Source of the DNA: Streptomyces camelliae
GTDB lineage: Bacteria; Actinomycetota; Actinomycetes; Streptomycetales; Streptomycetaceae
Direction of reading: 5' to 3'
Assembly (NCBI RefSeq): GCF_027625935.1
Contig: NZ_CP115300.1
Span: 7,688,001 to 7,752,000 of the forward strand
Length of the DNA: 64,000 bases
The notes beneath the pieces are model-generated. The model searched no databases and was not told where the DNA came from. It saw only the letters and a list, made by a program, of their open reading frames with translations. Positions 60,581-64,000 of this stretch are shown piece after piece (the first letter of the stretch is position 1; each line of letters begins with the position of its first letter). The translations under genes were made by a program, and so were the position numbers.

Positions 60581-60916
60581 CCGTGACGCTGGGCCTGCGG
60601 CCGTGACACTGGGCCCGTGACCGTGACGCTGGGTATCCGGCCGTGACCTCTGGGTCCGCGGCTGTGGGGCTTGGCCTGCGCGGCCGTGATGCTGGGCCTG
60701 CGCGGCCGTGATGCTGGGCCTGGGGCCAGGACGCTGGGCGCGTGGCCGTGACGCTGGGTCTCCAGCCGTGACCGTTGGGCCCGTGACCGTGACGCTGGGT
60801 CTCCAGTCGTGACCTCTGGGTCCGCGGCTGTGGGGCTTGGCCTGCGCGGCCGTGATGCTGGGCCTGGGGCCAGGACGCTGGGCGCGTGGCCGTGACGCTG
60901 GGCCCGCGACCGTGAC
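60581..60916. repeat. Degenerate tandem repeat block (about 20-22 bp units)
   Basis: About 13 units close to CCGTGACGCTGGGCCTGCGG fill the gap between the hypothetical gene and mug. Two exact 22-bp units lie at 60679-60700 and 60701-60722. A higher-order copy is seen too: the stretch starting GACCTCTGGGTCCGCGGCTG at 60645 recurs at 60811, 166 bases later, lacking one unit. No open frame is preserved across it, so it looks like non-coding minisatellite sequence. Confidence 0.85.
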
Positions 60917-60918
60917 CG

Positions 60919-61416
60919 TCAGGCGCGTGCGGCGGCCCGCAGCCGGGCGAACTCCTCCGCCATGGTCTGCGCCGTCCAGTGCGCGTTCAGCCCGCTCGGA
61001 TTGGGCAGCACCCACACCCGGGTCTCCCCGAACGTCCGCTCCTGCGGTCCCACTTGAGCCGTGCGCTCACCGAAGGCCGCCCGGTACGCGGTCACCCCGA
61101 CCACGGCCAGCCACCTCGGCGCCAGCCGCGCCACCTTCGCGGTGAGCAGCCGCCCGCCCTCGACGTACTCCTCGGCGGTCAGCTCGTCTGCCCGCGCGGT
61201 CGCCCGCGCCACCACGTTCGTGATGCCCAGCCCGTACGACAGCAGCTCGCCCTGCTCCGCCGGCTTCAGCAGCCTCGGCGTGAAGCCGGACAGGTGCAGC
61301 ACCGGCCAGAAGCGGTTGCCCGGGCGGGCGAAATGGTGACCGGTCGCCGCCGTGAGCAAGCCTGGGTTGATGCCACAGAAGAGGATGTCGAGGCCGTCCG
61401 CGACGACGTCCGGCAC
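60919..61416 (-). CDS. mug: Mismatch-specific (G:T/U) DNA glycosylase
   Basis: 165 residues from GTG 61416. MUG/TDG family of the uracil-DNA glycosylase superfamily: catalytic-type loop FCGINPGLLTAATGHHFA near the N-terminus and NPSGLNAHW near the end. It removes uracil or thymine (or ethenocytosine) from mispairs. The reading frame stays open upstream to CTG 61464 (LTRFSREELEAARDRLV), whose CTGA overlaps the purB stop and which resembles the N-terminus of homologues, so the true protein may be 16 residues longer. Confidence 0.9.
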   Translation of the reverse strand: MPDVVADGLDILFCGINPGLLTAATGHHFARPGNRFWPVLHLSGFTPRLLKPAEQGELLSYGLGITNVVARATARADELTAEEYVEGGRLLTAKVARLAPRWLAVVGVTAYRAAFGERTAQVGPQERTFGETRVWVLPNPSGLNAHWTAQTMAEEFARLRAAARA

Positions 61417-61460
61417 GAGACGGTCGCGGGCGGCCTCCAGTTCCTCCCGGCTGAAGCGGG

Positions 61461-62906
61461 TCAGAGGATCGCCCCGGGGGTGTATCCGGCCGCCTCCGGG
61501 TGCTGCTTCACGATCTCCTCGATCCGGCCGACGACGACACCGACCTGGTCGGCGGCGGCACCGGTGAAGGACAGCTTGTCGGCCATCAGCGCCGAGAGCT
61601 GCTCACGGTCGAGCGGAAGACGGCCGTCGGCGGCGAGCTTGTCGAGCAGGTCGTTGCGCTCGGCGCCCTGCTCGCGCATCGCGAGCGCGGTGGCGACGGC
61701 GTTCTCCTTGATCGCCTCGTGCGCGACCTCACGACCGACCCCGGCGCGCACGGCGCCCATGAGCACCTTGGTGGTGGCGAGGAACGGCAGGTAGCGGTCC
61801 AGCTCACGGGCGATGACCGCCGGGAAGGCGCCGAACTCGTCCAGGACCGTCAGGAAGGTCTCCAGCAGGCCGTCGAGGGCGAAGAACGCGTCCGGCAGCG
61901 CGACCCGGCGCACCACCGAGCAGGACACGTCGCCCTCGTTCCACTGGTCGCCCGCCAGCTCGCCGGTCATCGAGGCGTAGCCGCGCAGGATGACCATCAG
62001 GCCGTTGACGCGCTCGCAGGAGCGGGTGTTCATCTTGTGCGGCATGGCCGAGGAGCCGACCTGGCCCGGCTTGAAGCCCTCGGTGACCAGCTCGTGCCCG
62101 GCCATCAGCCGGATCGTCTTGGCCAGCGAGGACGGCGCCGCCGCCAGCTGCACCAGGGCGGTGACGACCTCGTAGTCCAGCGAGCGCGGGTAGACCTGGC
62201 CGACCGAGGTGAACGCCTGCGCGAAGCCCAGGTGCCCGGCGATCCGGTTCTCCAGCTCGGCGAGCTTCGCCGCGTCGCCGCCCAGCAGGTCCAGCATGTC
62301 CTGCGCGGTGCCGACCGGGCCCTTGATGCCGCGCAGCGGGTAGCGGCCGAGCAGCTCCTCGACGCGGCCGTAGGCGACGAGCAGCTCGTCGGCGGCGGTG
62401 GCGAAACGCTTGCCGAGGGTGGTGGCCTGCGCGGCCACGTTGTGCGAGCGGCCGGCCATGACCAGCTCGGCGTACTCGCCGGCCAGCTTGCCGAGGCGCG
62501 CGAGGACCGCCACCGTACGGTCGCGCATCAGCTCCAGCGAGAGCCGGATCTGCAGCTGCTCCACGTTCTCGGTGAGGTCACGGGAGGTCATGCCCTTGTG
62601 CACGTGCTCGTGCCCGGCGAGGTCGTTGAACTCCTCGATCCGCGCCTTCACATCGTGCCGGGTGACTTTCTCGCGCTCGGAGATCGAGGCCAGGTCGACG
62701 GTGTCGAGGACGCGCTCGTAGTCGGCGATCGCCTCGTCCGGCACCTCGATGCCGAGGTCCTTCTGGGCCCGCAGCACGGCGAGCCAGAGCTGCCGCTCCA
62801 GCTTCACCTTCTGTTCGGGGGACCAGAGCGTGGCGAGCTCGGCGGAGGCGTAGCGTCCGGCGAGGACGTTCGGGATGCGGGGCTTGGCGGGCGCGGCAGA
62901 AGTCAC
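61461..62906 (-). CDS. purB: Adenylosuccinate lyase
   Basis: 481 residues of the fumarase/aspartase superfamily. Signature GSSAMPHKMNTRSCERVNGL, the catalytic-His stretch MTSRDLTENVEQLQ, and GRSHNVAAQATTLG. It cleaves SAICAR to AICAR and adenylosuccinate to AMP in purine synthesis. GTG 62906 has a TAGAAT -10 box (62920-62915 on the minus strand) eight bases upstream, suggesting a leaderless message. The mug gene follows immediately. Confidence 0.96.
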   Translation of the reverse strand: MTSAAPAKPRIPNVLAGRYASAELATLWSPEQKVKLERQLWLAVLRAQKDLGIEVPDEAIADYERVLDTVDLASISEREKVTRHDVKARIEEFNDLAGHEHVHKGMTSRDLTENVEQLQIRLSLELMRDRTVAVLARLGKLAGEYAELVMAGRSHNVAAQATTLGKRFATAADELLVAYGRVEELLGRYPLRGIKGPVGTAQDMLDLLGGDAAKLAELENRIAGHLGFAQAFTSVGQVYPRSLDYEVVTALVQLAAAPSSLAKTIRLMAGHELVTEGFKPGQVGSSAMPHKMNTRSCERVNGLMVILRGYASMTGELAGDQWNEGDVSCSVVRRVALPDAFFALDGLLETFLTVLDEFGAFPAVIARELDRYLPFLATTKVLMGAVRAGVGREVAHEAIKENAVATALAMREQGAERNDLLDKLAADGRLPLDREQLSALMADKLSFTGAAADQVGVVVGRIEEIVKQHPEAAGYTPGAIL

Positions 62907-63567
62907 GTGTATGGATTCTACTGGTGGTTTGTGCAGGCCAGCGCCAGGCCCCGGTTCGGCGGAAGCTACGAGAGGCCCGTCACGTCGTGCGCGGAGGCTA
63001 CGCCTGGCCCTCGTACGGCAGCAGCTTCGGGCGCTTGTCCGGGCGGCCATCGCCGGGTGGCACGATAGCGAACCGGCGAACGTCGTCGACCAGGCTCTTT
63101 TCGTGTGATGTTGCCGGCGTGTCGAATGGGCCTCGGTGTCAAGACGATCGAGGCTGTGCCGTTTCCCCAGGCACTCGTTCCGCGGCCCTTGGCGTTGCCT
63201 ACCGGCAGCAACCGGGACGGCATCGGGTCTCGCTCTCGCTCCTCCTGTCGTGTACGACGTCGAATGGACCGGAACCGGGCGGGATGCGTCGCGAGCCACC
63301 GTCCACCACGCCCCGATCCGCAACGGCTCGTGGGCCCGTAAGTGCAGCAGCCCCGGCGCACGTACAAGGGGTGGCAGCACGAGACGCCGATGCACCTACG
63401 GCCGCGGCGGCCCTGCCTCGCGGCACCGGCCGGCTGCCCACGCCACCTTGCGTACGCCATCTTCCCGAAACGTTTGACCCAACAGGATTTGAACATGTTC
63501 AAATGGCAGTCCGGGAGTCGAGAGGGAACTGCCGTCATCCGCGCGGCAGATCTCACGAGGAGGCACG
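62907..63567. other. Non-coding stretch between purB and the small membrane protein gene
   Basis: About 660 bases. Open frames exist on both strands but none has a ribosome binding site, recognisable motif or normal codon-position pattern. It holds the purB -10 box at its left end and a perfect 18-bp palindrome near its right end (63487-63504). Confidence 0.6.
63487..63504. promoter_or_regulatory. Perfect 18-bp palindrome upstream of the small membrane protein gene
   Basis: ATTTGAACATGTTCAAAT reads the same on both strands and is strikingly A/T-rich for this genome. It lies 63 bases upstream of GTG 63568, a position expected for an operator. Confidence 0.6.
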
Positions 63568-63741
63568 GTGGGTTCGGGCGCGGTGGTCATCGCATACGCC
63601 TTCCTGATCTACACAATCCTGATGGCGCTGTTCTGCGTCTTCATCGGGTCCAGGACCTCCTGGAGGATGGGCTGGCTCATATCAGTTCCAGTGATCTTCG
63701 CGCCCTGGGGTTTGGTGCTGATGGGGTTCGCCGTCTACTGA
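63568..63741 (+). CDS. Small two-helix membrane protein of unknown function
   Basis: 57 residues from GTG 63568 with GAGGAGG just upstream. Two hydrophobic helices (VVIAYAFLIYTILMALFCVF and LISVPVIFAPWGLVLMGFAV) are joined by a short basic loop (GSRTSWRMG). A hairpin follows the stop directly, supporting an independent gene. No family recognised. Confidence 0.7.
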   Translation: MGSGAVVIAYAFLIYTILMALFCVFIGSRTSWRMGWLISVPVIFAPWGLVLMGFAVY

Positions 63742-63744
63742 CCG

Positions 63745-63761
63745 GTCCCGGCGGCCGGGAC
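63745..63761 (+). terminator. Hairpin after the small membrane protein gene
   Basis: GTCCCGGC (63745-63752) and GCCGGGAC (63754-63761) are perfect inverted repeats, starting three bases after the stop codon. Confidence 0.6.
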
Positions 63762-64000
63762 TGGGACGGCGCCGACCTACGGTGGGGCAGTAGGTGTGTC
63801 ATCTCATCGCACGCCGCGCTCGGCGGCCGACCGCCCCTCGGCCGGATCGCCGGAAGCGACTACCGGATCGTCTCCGACCAGCCACCCGAACCACTCGCGG
63901 ACATCCCGCAGCGGCTCACCTGCGAGGACTTCGCGTAACCAAGGTCCCGAGACACCACATTTAGAGGTCATTCGGCATGCCAGGGCCGGTGCCCGGTGCA
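63762..64000. other. Right-end sequence with no supported gene
   Basis: No start with a ribosome binding site, no recognisable motif and no RNA gene is seen in the last 239 bases. A neighbouring gene may begin outside the window. Confidence 0.4.

Noticed and set aside
60581..60916. CRISPR array
   Set aside because: Units are adjacent and degenerate without unique spacers, and no cas genes are present.
62966..63556. Minus-strand frame of 196 residues upstream of purB
   Set aside because: No ribosome binding site or motif, Arg/Cys-rich composition, and it spans the palindrome and the ribosome binding region of the small membrane gene.
63342..63938. Plus-strand frame of 198 residues at the right end
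   Set aside because: It overlaps the well-supported small membrane gene in another frame and contains the terminator hairpin; no recognisable motif.

Overview
The window is high-GC actinobacterial chromosome, almost certainly Streptomyces. The evidence is strong third-position G/C coding, many GTG starts, ATGA/GTGA stop-start overlaps, TTGACC-N17-TAGGTT type promoters, leaderless genes with TAGNNT boxes just upstream of the start, and cofactor F420, SigJ and UTRA-GntR gene families. It carries about 48 protein genes, one clear pseudogene, no rRNA or tRNA that I can see, and no CRISPR array or intact mobile element.

Layout. 1-5 kb: a truncated sensor kinase, a rhomboid-like membrane protein, galU, and a membrane-anchored ECF-type sigma factor with a C-terminal ricin lectin. 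5.3-21 kb: one tight operon behind a consensus promoter encoding a PUFA-synthase-like (secondary lipid) polyketide machine. It has two megasynthases (FMN-barrel x2-KS-AT-ACP-KR and KS-AT-DH-phosphopantetheinyl transferase), a free ACP, an alpha/beta hydrolase, a macrolide-type glycosyltransferase and a zinc-ribbon methyltransferase. A convergent flippase-like membrane protein follows. 22-29.6 kb: DedA, gamma-carbonic anhydrase-like and hexapeptide acetyltransferase genes, an EamA exporter divergent from an XRE-cupin regulator, a YbaK deacylase, a CDF metal exporter with its ArsR regulator, and pobA. 29.6-40 kb: an amino acid permease, a CoA-binding protein, a degenerate synthetase-like protein, a SixA phosphatase, YigZ, sbcDC, an Lrp regulator divergent from a rhodanese, and an orphan Imm21 protein. 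40-43 kb: a self-contained P450 operon (ferredoxin, ferredoxin reductase, P450). 43-55 kb: a membrane protein, a three-frame SDR pseudogene, a DUF885 peptidase, an Lrp regulator divergent from a methionine gamma-lyase-like enzyme, an ACT-GNAT fusion, phoD with a PHO box, a hydrolase, an F420 reductase, SigJ and a UTRA-GntR regulator. 55-64 kb: a ROK regulator and a two-component system divergent from an ABC exporter, a hypothetical gene followed by a tandem-repeat block, mug, purB, and a small membrane protein behind a perfect palindrome.

The most coherent system is the lipid/polyketide operon. The carbon chain would be built by KS/AT/KR/DH/FMN-enoyl-reductase domains, activated by the built-in phosphopantetheinyl transferase, released by the hydrolase, glycosylated and methylated, and perhaps moved across the membrane by the neighbouring flippase-like protein. 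The lectin-tailed sigma factor directly upstream and galU next to it suggest, by inference only, a link to envelope sugar chemistry.
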